35,065 nucleotides of DNA from a virus. Both the position numbers and the translations under genes were made by a program. Under the pieces are notes generated by a model that was not told the DNA's origin, did no database searches, and worked only from the letters and a program-made list of their open reading frames with translations. The stretch covers positions 1 to 35,065 of IMG/VR virus record IMGVR_UViG_3300025087_000219; one strand, written 5' to 3'. Shown in pieces: positions 28,481 through 34,859 of this stretch. Every line of letters begins with the position of its first letter. Position 1 is the stretch's first letter.

Positions 28481-30727
28481 CTAAAAAGGCAGCTTTTCGA
28501 CGACTGAATCCCCAGGTTGCTCCCCTGATCGCATCTTATCCAATACCCAAAAACCCCGGAGTTGGTTCCCGTCATAAATTCGCCTGTCCGGTTCGAAGCC
28601 TAAATTCTTAAGGCTTATGCTTAACTTCTGCTGTGAAAGTCGGATTCCCGTCCTCTGCTCGATCACGCTCCTAATCTCAGAAGCTGAAACAAAAGTTGCT
28701 CCCGGTGCGTAACTGCTCGACTTCTCGAAAAACTTAAGCGGCAGTTCCATTTCAGGAGCTACCTGATTAGCTCCGTAACAGACCTCATTAAGCCTTTCAA
28801 TGTCGGCTTTAAGCAGAAAGAAACTTTTAGGGGACTCCCGGAATTTCCAGTAAAGCTCAATAAACAGCTCCGTCTTGTCAATTTCAGCAAACTTCGCCTC
28901 ATCCACATAATTAACCTGAATAGGAATTATTCGCCGATTGCCTGTAAGGTCATTGATGATCTGCTCCTCATTTGTAGTCCCGCAAAGCACTGCCAGACGT
29001 TTCATGTCCTCAAAATAACGCCCGTAAGGCTTACGGATTGAAAACACGTCTTTCCCTATCAACTCCTTAAAACGTTTCTCATCCTGCTTACTTTTGCCCC
29101 CAAACTCGTCATCCAGGATTAACCACTTACTGCACATGAGTTGCCCAATATCCGCTTCCTTACCGTCGAGTTTATTAGTAGCAAAAAGCCAGCGCAACGG
29201 CTCAGGAAACAACTCCCTGAAAAAATTCGTTTTTCCCGTTCCCTGAACTTGCCCGGTCAAGACCAAGCAGATAATGGAAAACGTCCCGTGTGCGCTGGCA
29301 ATAAGTGATAACAGCCACTTCTCTAAATAATAGCTTACGAAATCAGCATCTTTAAGTTTTAAATCAGACTGGATGCATTCAGCGAGCCGCTTAACATTCC
29401 CGGTTGTTCTTATGTGTTTATTTTTTTCAAACCATTCGGTTATCGGGTTGTATTTCGGGGTGAAATCGCTGTGAATGAGATCGAAAATTTTATCTTTAGT
29501 TGACTTCTCTATTATTCTCGAACACTTCAAATAAATGGAATTAAAGATGTAGTCATTCATAGGCTCGCTATCCACCTCAACAATGCTGGTAATCTCATTA
29601 AGTCGAAACTTGTAATTTGACTTCAGAAACATTTCAATCTCATACAGTACCCCCTCCTCCGATACCATCTCTTTGAGAGGAGCGGCCCAAACCTGTTCCA
29701 GAACGCTATCTACATCAGAACCGGAAATCCCTTCAAATTCCAGTAAGTACTGGACGGCATCTTTCCTCCCTGAGATCGGAGCACCTGAACCGCCGGAAGC
29801 CTCCTGTTTGCGCCTTAGTTTGCCTATTGTGGTTATTTTTTTCGTTCGCTCACTTGTCAGGTTACAACCCGCAAGTTTTGCGTAATAAAAAAAGCTCTTT
29901 ATACTTACCCCTGATTTTCCGGCTTTCAGGCATCGGTCATATTGCTTGTTCGGATCTGTCTTTTGTTTGCCTGAGTAGTAACTTGAAATCAGCAGGAATG
30001 CTTCACGCCCCCCGTCACCTAACTTGTCTGCAAGGCCAAAACCGATCCTTAACCAGCTGTAATAGTCCGGTGCAATGTTGAGCTGGCGTTCTTTAATCTG
30101 TGACAGGATATAGGTTATGTCGTTATCGCTGAAAATGATATGCGAGTGCTCCTGCTCCCCGGTAGATACCCGCTTTTCCTTCGGCTCCAGGTAAGACCAG
30201 ACTGAGGCCCCGTAATTCAAATGGCATTCGGGGTCATAACTCACGAATCTAAGCCTCCCGATATTTCCACAGCTCATATCAGGTACTACTCCGTAATCAT
30301 TGACCAGCATTTTTGTAATTGCCTCAAAACTCTCGAAATGCTTCGCCTTAGAAATTCTGAAATAGACAGCAAGTCCAAGACCTCCTAAACTGCTGTGGAT
30401 AGCGAAAACTTCCGGGATTTCTTTTAACCGCTCCCGGATTTCTGAAATAGAAAGGTTCTGGTCTTTATCGTCAATGTCGATAACTAATAATCCAGAATGT
30501 TCTGTAAGGTCAGCATCTTTACGCCCTGAAAAAAGGCCAGAAGCCGTGACGGCTTGTATCTTTTTCTTTTTTTCAGGAGAGGGGGACGCCCGGTACTGAA
30601 GGACTTCATCCTGCCATTTACCCTCCGCAATCCCTGCGAAATAGTCATTAATAGTAATTTGAATTTGATTTGATTCGACAGCGTTTTCGAACACACTGAT
30701 TAAGTGTTCCTGCGTTTTTTTACTCAT
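28481..30727 (-). CDS. Primase-helicase replication protein (VirE-N, PriCT-2, VirE-type helicase)
   Basis: A 748-residue protein. An N-terminal BT4734/VirE-N region (about 50-180) includes HSGLLVIDIDDKD. A PriCT-2-like module (about 220-295) includes YYSWLRIGFGLADKL and SIKSFFYYAKLAG. A C-terminal VirE/D5-type ATPase (about 440-680) has Walker A GQVQGTGKTNFF and a Walker B-like WLILDDEF. Such proteins prime and unwind DNA in Bacteroidota mobile elements and phages. A helical tail follows. It is directly upstream of the gene-free repeat region that may be the origin. Confidence 0.88.
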   Translation of the reverse strand: MSKKTQEHLISVFENAVESNQIQITINDYFAGIAEGKWQDEVLQYRASPSPEKKKKIQAVTASGLFSGRKDADLTEHSGLLVIDIDDKDQNLSISEIRERLKEIPEVFAIHSSLGGLGLAVYFRISKAKHFESFEAITKMLVNDYGVVPDMSCGNIGRLRFVSYDPECHLNYGASVWSYLEPKEKRVSTGEQEHSHIIFSDNDITYILSQIKERQLNIAPDYYSWLRIGFGLADKLGDGGREAFLLISSYYSGKQKTDPNKQYDRCLKAGKSGVSIKSFFYYAKLAGCNLTSERTKKITTIGKLRRKQEASGGSGAPISGRKDAVQYLLEFEGISGSDVDSVLEQVWAAPLKEMVSEEGVLYEIEMFLKSNYKFRLNEITSIVEVDSEPMNDYIFNSIYLKCSRIIEKSTKDKIFDLIHSDFTPKYNPITEWFEKNKHIRTTGNVKRLAECIQSDLKLKDADFVSYYLEKWLLSLIASAHGTFSIICLVLTGQVQGTGKTNFFRELFPEPLRWLFATNKLDGKEADIGQLMCSKWLILDDEFGGKSKQDEKRFKELIGKDVFSIRKPYGRYFEDMKRLAVLCGTTNEEQIINDLTGNRRIIPIQVNYVDEAKFAEIDKTELFIELYWKFRESPKSFFLLKADIERLNEVCYGANQVAPEMELPLKFFEKSSSYAPGATFVSASEIRSVIEQRTGIRLSQQKLSISLKNLGFEPDRRIYDGNQLRGFWVLDKMRSGEQPGDSVVEKLPF

Positions 30728-30751
30728 ATTGACCGGGTTTGAAAATGTAAG

Positions 30752-31045
30752 TTACAACTCTTTTGCCGACTTAGAAAATTTTCTGTCTGTAAAACTTTTC
30801 TTTTTCCAAGCAAAAATACTGAATATCTGAAATTCCAGGTCATCAATTCTTTTTTGCATTTCAAGCCATTCATCCGGCTCAGAATTTCTCTGCAAGTATT
30901 CTAAAGTTTTTTTCTCATCATTCAGAAACCAGAGCTTTTGTTTGTCATTTTTGTAAGATATTTCCCGGACTTGAAATGCAGGGGTTTTCGGTTTCTCTTC
31001 CTTTTCAGGCGGTATATAATAATCTTCAATGGTTAGTTTTAGCAT
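30752..31045 (-). CDS. Small charged protein before the primase, 97 residues
   Basis: A Lys/Glu-rich protein: a proline- and lysine-rich N-terminal part (YYIPPEKEEKPKTPAF) followed by helices (KKTLEYLQRNSEPDEWLEMQ) and a basic end. No membrane segment. It sits 24 bases upstream of the primase-helicase and may assist replication. Family unknown. Confidence 0.6.
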   Translation of the reverse strand: MLKLTIEDYYIPPEKEEKPKTPAFQVREISYKNDKQKLWFLNDEKKTLEYLQRNSEPDEWLEMQKRIDDLEFQIFSIFAWKKKSFTDRKFSKSAKEL

Positions 31046-31049
31046 GATT

Positions 31050-31199
31050 TTAATGAGTTAAAACCAATACCGCTAAAATCAGAGCAATGGCAAGAAGGAT
31101 AATACAGGTAATTTTGAATGCAAAGATAAGTCCCGCAGCTGTTATTAAACAAGCTGCAAGGATTATCCGGGGGCCGGTGAAGTCGCTGCGGGGGGTCAT
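31050..31199 (-). CDS. 49-residue two-helix membrane protein
   Basis: An ATG at 31199 opens 49 codons ending TAA at 31050. The product (MTPRSDFTGPRIILAACLIT at the start) has two close hydrophobic helices (about 11-28 and 30-47). It begins three bases after the stop of the 127-residue membrane protein and ends four bases before the next ATG, so it fits the operon well. A longer frame on the same strand (31290-31039) runs through it in another reading and is not protein-like. Function unknown. Confidence 0.6.
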   Translation of the reverse strand: MTPRSDFTGPRIILAACLITAAGLIFAFKITCIILLAIALILAVLVLTH

Positions 31200-31202
31200 G
31201 TT

Positions 31203-31586
31203 TTAAAATTTTAAAAGTTGAAGTGCAAAAACGTAAATAAGCATAGGGATCATGAGGCCGAAGAAGACGGCCACCCAATTTTTCCGCCAAAAAATACGAA
31301 TAGACTCCCGGCGGTGTATCCTTGCCCTGATTCCGTTTTCAAAGAAGTCCATTGAGTAATAATACATGTTTATCACTATTTCGACAAATGCCCCCAAGAG
31401 CGCAAGTGCCGGGTTTTTGATTATCACGAAGGCAAAAATTGCAACTGATATGAGGCTACAAAAAACTATCGACTGAAAGAGTTTCAGCCACCCTTTCAGG
31501 CGGCTGAAGGAGTTAAACACGAAATATGTATGAACTGTCTGGCTGACAATAGCAGCGATTGTTAGGGCGATGAAGAGGTTTCGCAT
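31203..31586 (-). CDS. Four-helix membrane protein
   Basis: I used the ATG at 31586 (MRNLFIALTIAAIVSQTVHT), one base after the previous stop, rather than the TTG at 31595. Four hydrophobic segments (about 4-22, 38-56, 57-80 and 105-125) with a basic loop (ARIHRRESIRIFWRKNW) indicate an inner-membrane protein of 127 residues. A membrane protein with the early recombination genes is unusual. Possible roles are superinfection exclusion or membrane docking; both are guesses. Confidence 0.6.
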   Translation of the reverse strand: MRNLFIALTIAAIVSQTVHTYFVFNSFSRLKGWLKLFQSIVFCSLISVAIFAFVIIKNPALALLGAFVEIVINMYYYSMDFFENGIRARIHRRESIRIFWRKNWVAVFFGLMIPMLIYVFALQLLKF

Positions 31587-31587
31587 C

Positions 31588-32208
31588 TTAAGCAAGTTTT
31601 GAGATTATATTATCAAACATTAATTTTGCTTCAGTCACCCTATTCTTGAGTAACTCCAGGTGAGCGGGGAAAAGTTCAATATTCAGTATCAACATTTTTT
31701 GCTCAGGTTTCTGAAACCTGGGATCATACGAACAGAACTTCCATTTATTAAGTCCGGTAAGCCACATATAGCTAACGCACTGCCAGTAATACTCCGTTCT
31801 CAAATCCAGTAGGTCGGCAGCGTTCTGCATACCCAAATTTTTCAAATGGTTCCCGGAATTGTACGGGCATTTTATTTCAAAGCCCCATTCCTTAGATTCA
31901 GCAATGCCGTCCGGCGTGCCAATTATATGACCATTATCTAAGGTAGTACCGGCCTTTACTCTGCTTCCGGTCGCAGCTTCAAAGTAGAGTTGAGCTTCGA
32001 GTTCGTGGTCAATTCCCCACTGAGTTGAGGCTGCTGTGAATTCCTCTTTATTTGGCTGTCCTGTGAGCTTTTCAGCGACTTTTTCATAAATGTAAGTTTC
32101 TCCGGTTTTTCCGAAGCCTTTAATTCCCATGAGCTTGTGAAGCTCTGATCCTGCGAACCGGCCTATTCTTAAGGCTTTCTGTTCGTCTGTGAGGGTTGAG
32201 GTTGGCAT
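31588..32208 (-). CDS. YqaJ / lambda-type exonuclease
   Basis: A 206-residue protein. FAGSELHKLMGIKGFG near the start, WGIDHELEAQLYFEAATG (about 65-82, Glu), IIGTPDGIAESK (about 95-105, catalytic Asp) and GFEIKCPYN (about 109-117, Glu-x-Lys) match the YqaJ viral recombinase motifs in order and spacing. Such 5'-3' exonucleases resect DNA ends so that a partner annealing protein can load. The annealing protein and an SSB-like protein are encoded just upstream, so this completes a recombination set. Confidence 0.88.
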   Translation of the reverse strand: MPTSTLTDEQKALRIGRFAGSELHKLMGIKGFGKTGETYIYEKVAEKLTGQPNKEEFTAASTQWGIDHELEAQLYFEAATGSRVKAGTTLDNGHIIGTPDGIAESKEWGFEIKCPYNSGNHLKNLGMQNAADLLDLRTEYYWQCVSYMWLTGLNKWKFCSYDPRFQKPEQKMLILNIELFPAHLELLKNRVTEAKLMFDNIISKLA

Positions 32209-32249
32209 TGTAAGTTTTTAAGTGTAAGTTATTGATTATTAGTCAGTTA

Positions 32250-32606
32250 TCAAAAAGGGAGGTCATCAAGTCCAGTCGCTACTTTTCCAGCGTTCAAATC
32301 GGCGGGGGGTGCTTCGCCCCTGGCTCCGCCTTCAGAAACTCTGAGGTTTCCTAAAATCGGAAGGTTCTTTTTCTTTTCCTCATCCATTGCTTCGAGTACT
32401 TCCTTTGAAAATGACTGCTTAACAAGGTGTGTATCTTTTCCGGCTTCCGGGTTTTTTAGTTCAAAAGCTATCAAATCCAAGTAGATTCCTTTTTCGCCTT
32501 CGAAAAGGTTGTTTTCCGCAATCGGGATAACCACAACCTTTGCCCCTTTCGGAGTTGTCATAAGCGCATGGTTAAGCTGTCTTAAGTTAATTTTTCCTGT
32601 TATCAT
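32250..32606 (-). CDS. SSB-like single-strand DNA-binding protein
   Basis: A 118-residue protein with a beta-rich N-terminal domain (INLRQLNHALMTTPKGAKVVVIPI, split: LRQLNHALMTT then KGAKVVVIPI) and a helical middle. A flexible Ala/Gly/Pro tail ends in GLDDLPF. The acidic DDLPF tip is that of single-strand DNA-binding proteins, which use it to call in partner enzymes. It lies between the YqaJ exonuclease and the annealing protein genes. Overall similarity to standard SSB is low, so it may be an unrelated protein with the same tail. Confidence 0.65.
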   Translation of the reverse strand: MITGKINLRQLNHALMTTPKGAKVVVIPIAENNLFEGEKGIYLDLIAFELKNPEAGKDTHLVKQSFSKEVLEAMDEEKKKNLPILGNLRVSEGGARGEAPPADLNAGKVATGLDDLPF

Positions 32607-32647
32607 AATATTTGGTTTTAGTGGGCTTGCGCCCGGTTTATCTGTAT

Positions 32648-33031
32648 TTAAGAATTTTCAATAATAAAACATATTTTATGTTTTATCATTTCGTATAATT
32701 TTTCATCAATTTTATATATCCTCTGATTATTTAAATAATTATTAGCCCCGGAAATTTGACTATAATCTAAAAAAAGGCTTCTATATAAATCTATATTTTT
32801 TGTAAAACTTAATAAATTCATGTTTATAAGTACAGCCAAGCAAGTACCTACATGTTTTCCTCTTCCATCCTTTATATATTGAGCTAATTTTTCTGAAAAT
32901 AAATGTTTTTTCTCATGATTTAAAAAATCAGTAAACAAAATATTTCCTTTTGTTTCTTTTTTAAATAAGTATAATTTTAAATCATAAATTTCTGATTCAC
33001 TTAATGAATTAATAAATTTTTCTATGTTCAT
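32648..33031 (-). CDS. AT-rich unknown gene inserted in the recombination operon
   Basis: A 127-residue protein with many Lys, Ile, Asn and Leu, encoded in DNA that is visibly richer in A+T than its neighbours. Helices dominate (MNIEKFINSLSESEIYDLKLY). A conserved-looking GRGKHVGTCLAVLINMNLL sits near residue 57. No family is recognised. Composition and position between two recombination genes suggest recent transfer. Confidence 0.6.
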   Translation of the reverse strand: MNIEKFINSLSESEIYDLKLYLFKKETKGNILFTDFLNHEKKHLFSEKLAQYIKDGRGKHVGTCLAVLINMNLLSFTKNIDLYRSLFLDYSQISGANNYLNNQRIYKIDEKLYEMIKHKICFIIENS

Positions 33032-33058
33032 TTTTATCGTTTTTTAAACTAATTAAAT

Positions 33059-33592
33059 TTATTTTTCAGTTATTTTTGCATCTTTAAACCGCTCCGGGTC
33101 TGAAAGGAGCGAATCATAAGCCATCGTATCTTTACGGTTCAGGTCTTTACCGAAAATCTTACCAAGCTCCTCGGCGGCATCTTTCACGGCATAACTTTTT
33201 GCGGCGGGTACGGCTTTCATAACGCTGTCGGCCTGAACTTCATTCCAGTCCATTGCACCTTTACCTTTAGCGGTGTGGATAGGCGCAGCACCTACGCCGT
33301 CCTGCCATTCCATTTCATTTGAAATAGGGTTCTGATAGTGTAACCTGACGGTTATAACAGCGGAATTAGCGATTACTTGCACCTGCTTAACTTCGATATT
33401 CCATTTGATGAAAATTTTTGTAAGCAGAAACTCCACCTTATCGATAGGCAGGTAATCGGTTTTACTCATCGGGTGTTTTTTCACCCATGTGGAAGGGGGA
33501 GTCTGGTTCAGCAGCACATTCAGTGCGTTATCTTTACCGGCAATAGAAAGCTCGCCGGTTTGAATTTCTCTTATTGTCGGGAGGTTGTTCAT
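33059..33592 (-). CDS. Single-strand annealing protein (Rad52/Sak-like)
   Basis: A 177-residue protein. YLPIDKVEFLLTKIFIKWNI (about 47-66), EWQDGVGAAPIHTAKGKGAMD (split: EWQDGVGAAP then HTAKGKGAMD) and PAAKSYAVKDAAEELGKIFGKDLNR (split: KSYAVKDAAEELGK then IFGKDLNR) resemble Rad52/Sak-family phage annealing proteins. These form rings on single-stranded DNA and pair complementary strands. It is encoded beside an SSB-like protein and the YqaJ exonuclease, so it is probably the annealing member of that set. The assignment is strong on context, moderate on sequence. Confidence 0.75.
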   Translation of the reverse strand: MNNLPTIREIQTGELSIAGKDNALNVLLNQTPPSTWVKKHPMSKTDYLPIDKVEFLLTKIFIKWNIEVKQVQVIANSAVITVRLHYQNPISNEMEWQDGVGAAPIHTAKGKGAMDWNEVQADSVMKAVPAAKSYAVKDAAEELGKIFGKDLNRKDTMAYDSLLSDPERFKDAKITEK

Positions 33593-33804
33593 TCGAAATC
33601 CCCCTCTCTTTTTTGGTCGGCCTTGAGCTCCATTTCCTGAGAGTAGAGGTCTTCTTCTTCCTCATCTGAATCCTGAGGGTCTGCAAGGTTACGGACAAGT
33701 TCCCTGGAGTGAGCTTTTTTTTCCTTCCCTGTCGGGTCGAAAGCCGTTGCGAGTGTTTCGAATAAGTCGAAAGTTACGGGCGTGTGATGGTTTACGTGTG
33801 ACAT
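33589..33804 (-). CDS. Acidic early protein, 71 residues
   Basis: I used the ATG at 33804 (MSHVNHHTPVTFDLFETLATA): the ATG at 33828 would lie upstream of the likely transcription start from the promoter at 33826-33857. The protein has a mixed N-terminal part and a very acidic run (DSDEEEEDLYSQEMELKAD). DNA-mimic-like acidity is common in small early proteins that act on host proteins, but this is only a suggestion. It overlaps the annealing protein gene by four bases. Confidence 0.6.
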   Translation of the reverse strand: MSHVNHHTPVTFDLFETLATAFDPTGKEKKAHSRELVRNLADPQDSDEEEEDLYSQEMELKADQKREGDFE

Positions 33805-33823
33805 GGCTTTAAGTTTTTGTTTC

Positions 33824-33865
33824 AGCAAAGTAATGCAAAAAATTTCACACTTGCAAATTTTTGCA
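33824..33865 (-). repeat. 42-base repeat, copy 1, carrying an early promoter
   Basis: An almost exact repeat of 34176-34217: 36 identical bases, then one mismatch, then five identical. It contains the promoter (see 33826-33857) and a palindrome TTGCAAA-TT-TTTGCAA on the plus strand (33851-33866) overlapping the -33 box, which could be an operator. It stands upstream of the 71-residue gene. Confidence 0.85.
33826..33857 (-). promoter_or_regulatory. Early promoter, copy 1
   Basis: On the minus strand TTTG (33857-33854), 20 bases, TTACTTTG (33833-33826): close to TTTG-N19/20-TAnnTTTG of Bacteroidota sigma factors. Transcription should begin near 33819, giving a leader of about 15 bases to the ATG at 33804. 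Same spacing as copy 2, because both belong to the same repeat. Confidence 0.65.
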
Positions 33866-33868
33866 AGG

Positions 33869-34036
33869 TTATTTTTGTTTTTTCAGACTCCCAGAAATAA
33901 CATCCTCAACAGCCTGGTTGCATTCATCAAGTAGCGGCTTCAGGTGTTTAACCCTGAGTTTTTGCGATTGTCCGGTAAGTCGTTTGGAGACTTGGACGGT
34001 CTTGACGTAGTTTGGGATTTTCTTAGTTTTTGCCAT
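33869..34036 (-). CDS. Basic early protein, 55 residues
   Basis: I used the ATG at 34036 (MAKTKKIPNYVKTVQVSKRL); the ATG at 34078 would overlap the preceding gene more widely and adds a hydrophobic stretch unlike the rest. The product is very basic and helical, with LDECNQAVEDVISGSLKKQK at the end, suggesting nucleic-acid binding. The first ATG is 14 bases inside the end of the 49-residue gene. Family unknown. Confidence 0.55.
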   Translation of the reverse strand: MAKTKKIPNYVKTVQVSKRLTGQSQKLRVKHLKPLLDECNQAVEDVISGSLKKQK

Positions 34037-34172
34037 ATTCGAAAAGTATATAATTATTTTTTTCTGGTTTAAGCTCATGCAGGGCCGGATAGTAAAATTC
34101 AGAGTATGCCGCCTCTAACTGATGTAGCGGGATAAGGATTTCTCCTTTATGAAAGTCGTTGTTATTCAACAT
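34023..34172 (-). CDS. 49-residue first early gene, possibly leaderless
   Basis: The frame from ATG 34172 to TAA 34023 gives 49 residues (MLNNNDFHKGEILIPLHQLE at the start; ends FEYGKN). It is the first gene downstream of promoter copy 2, whose -7 box ends only five bases before the ATG, so the message may start on or very near the start codon. The gene is below usual length limits, but it fills an otherwise empty region and its end overlaps the next gene by 14 bases. Function unknown. Confidence 0.5.
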   Translation of the reverse strand: MLNNNDFHKGEILIPLHQLEAAYSEFYYPALHELKPEKNNYILFEYGKN

Positions 34173-34175
34173 GAA

Positions 34176-34217
34176 AGCAAAGTAATGCAAAAAATTTCAC
34201 ACTTGCAAATTATTGCA
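34176..34217 (-). repeat. 42-base repeat, copy 2, carrying an early promoter
   Basis: Second copy of the repeat at 33824-33865, exactly 352 bases further right. The palindrome differs by one base here (TTGCAAATTATTGCA), so any operator would be weaker or different. The promoter boxes are identical in both copies. Confidence 0.85.
34178..34209 (-). promoter_or_regulatory. Early promoter, copy 2; head of the genome-wide transcript
   Basis: On the minus strand TTTG (34209-34206), 20 bases, TTACTTTG (34185-34178). It directly follows the terminator of the lysis end and directly precedes the first early gene, so transcription of the whole map probably starts here. The predicted start is about at the ATG of the 49-residue gene (34172). 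Confidence 0.6.
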
Positions 34218-34227
34218 CGAAATAATT

Positions 34228-34263
34228 AAAAAAAAACCGGAAGGCCACCTAAGCGGCCCCCGG
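34228..34263 (-). terminator. Intrinsic terminator at the end of the lysis genes
   Basis: On the minus strand CCGG-G-GGCC-GCTTAGGT-GGCC-TT-CCGG (34263-34237) folds into two 4-bp stems with a small internal loop, followed by nine T (34236-34228). It lies 20 bases after the stop of the 191-residue gene and before the early promoter. This is the end of the late transcript. Confidence 0.8.
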
Positions 34264-34283
34264 AAAACTACTAACCTAAAACC

Positions 34284-34859
34284 TCATTTCTTAACTATCT
34301 GTATTTCACGTGTATAGCTTTCTCCACATTCTGAGTCTGAGTTTACGAAAGTTTTTTTCTTGCCGAAATGAATAAACCAAAAATGCCGGGACCGTTTCCA
34401 GTAGTATATATTTGTTGTCTTATTTTGGTAGGTGAAGTCCTCCCTGGTTACCGAAAGCAAGTTATCAGTAAGCGAAGCAGTCCCCTTCCACAGCCAGCAA
34501 GCTCCAAAATCCTGAATTTCCCAAATCTTAACTTCTCCCTGGTTCTCTACCGGTGTGATCTCAGTCGCTTGACTTGAAGTATCCGAAACCACCTGAGTAA
34601 CCTCAACGGTGCGAATAATCTTTTTTGGCTTCACCTTAAGTGCATTTGCGAGGCTATCGAGCTTCAAGCCGGAAATACTGTCAGTTTGTTTTAAAGTTAA
34701 ATTAAGAGCCTTATAATGGCTGTTTTCAGACAGCAAGTTATTGACGTTCTCGATTTGCGTGTCCCGGTCTTTTTTGAGGTTGCTGATTTGAGCAATGAGA
34801 AACCAAGCAAGCAGCCCCATCCCTGCAATAACAGCGAATAAAATTATTTTTATTTTCAT
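34284..34859 (-). CDS. Membrane-anchored periplasmic protein, spanin-like
   Basis: A 191-residue protein. One N-terminal hydrophobic helix (about 4-24, MKIKIILFAVIAGMGLLAWF at the start) acts as membrane anchor, and a coiled coil follows (about 26-75, with SNLKKDRDTQIENVNNL). The outer domain is beta-rich with TNIYYWKRSRHFWFIHFGKK and two Cys (DSECGES and GACWLW). As the last lysis gene it may act like an i-spanin or other late lysis protein. It resembles DUF6808-type proteins near phage lysozymes; this is recalled, not tested. Its ATG overlaps the endolysin stop by one base. Confidence 0.6.
   Translation of the reverse strand: MKIKIILFAVIAGMGLLAWFLIAQISNLKKDRDTQIENVNNLLSENSHYKALNLTLKQTDSISGLKLDSLANALKVKPKKIIRTVEVTQVVSDTSSQATEITPVENQGEVKIWEIQDFGACWLWKGTASLTDNLLSVTREDFTYQNKTTNIYYWKRSRHFWFIHFGKKKTFVNSDSECGESYTREIQIVKK

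Noticed and set aside
31039-31290. An 83-residue minus-strand frame
   Set aside because: It overlaps the 127-residue membrane protein and the 49-residue membrane protein in another frame, and its product is Pro/Cys/His-rich and unlike a protein. The other two frames fit the operon.
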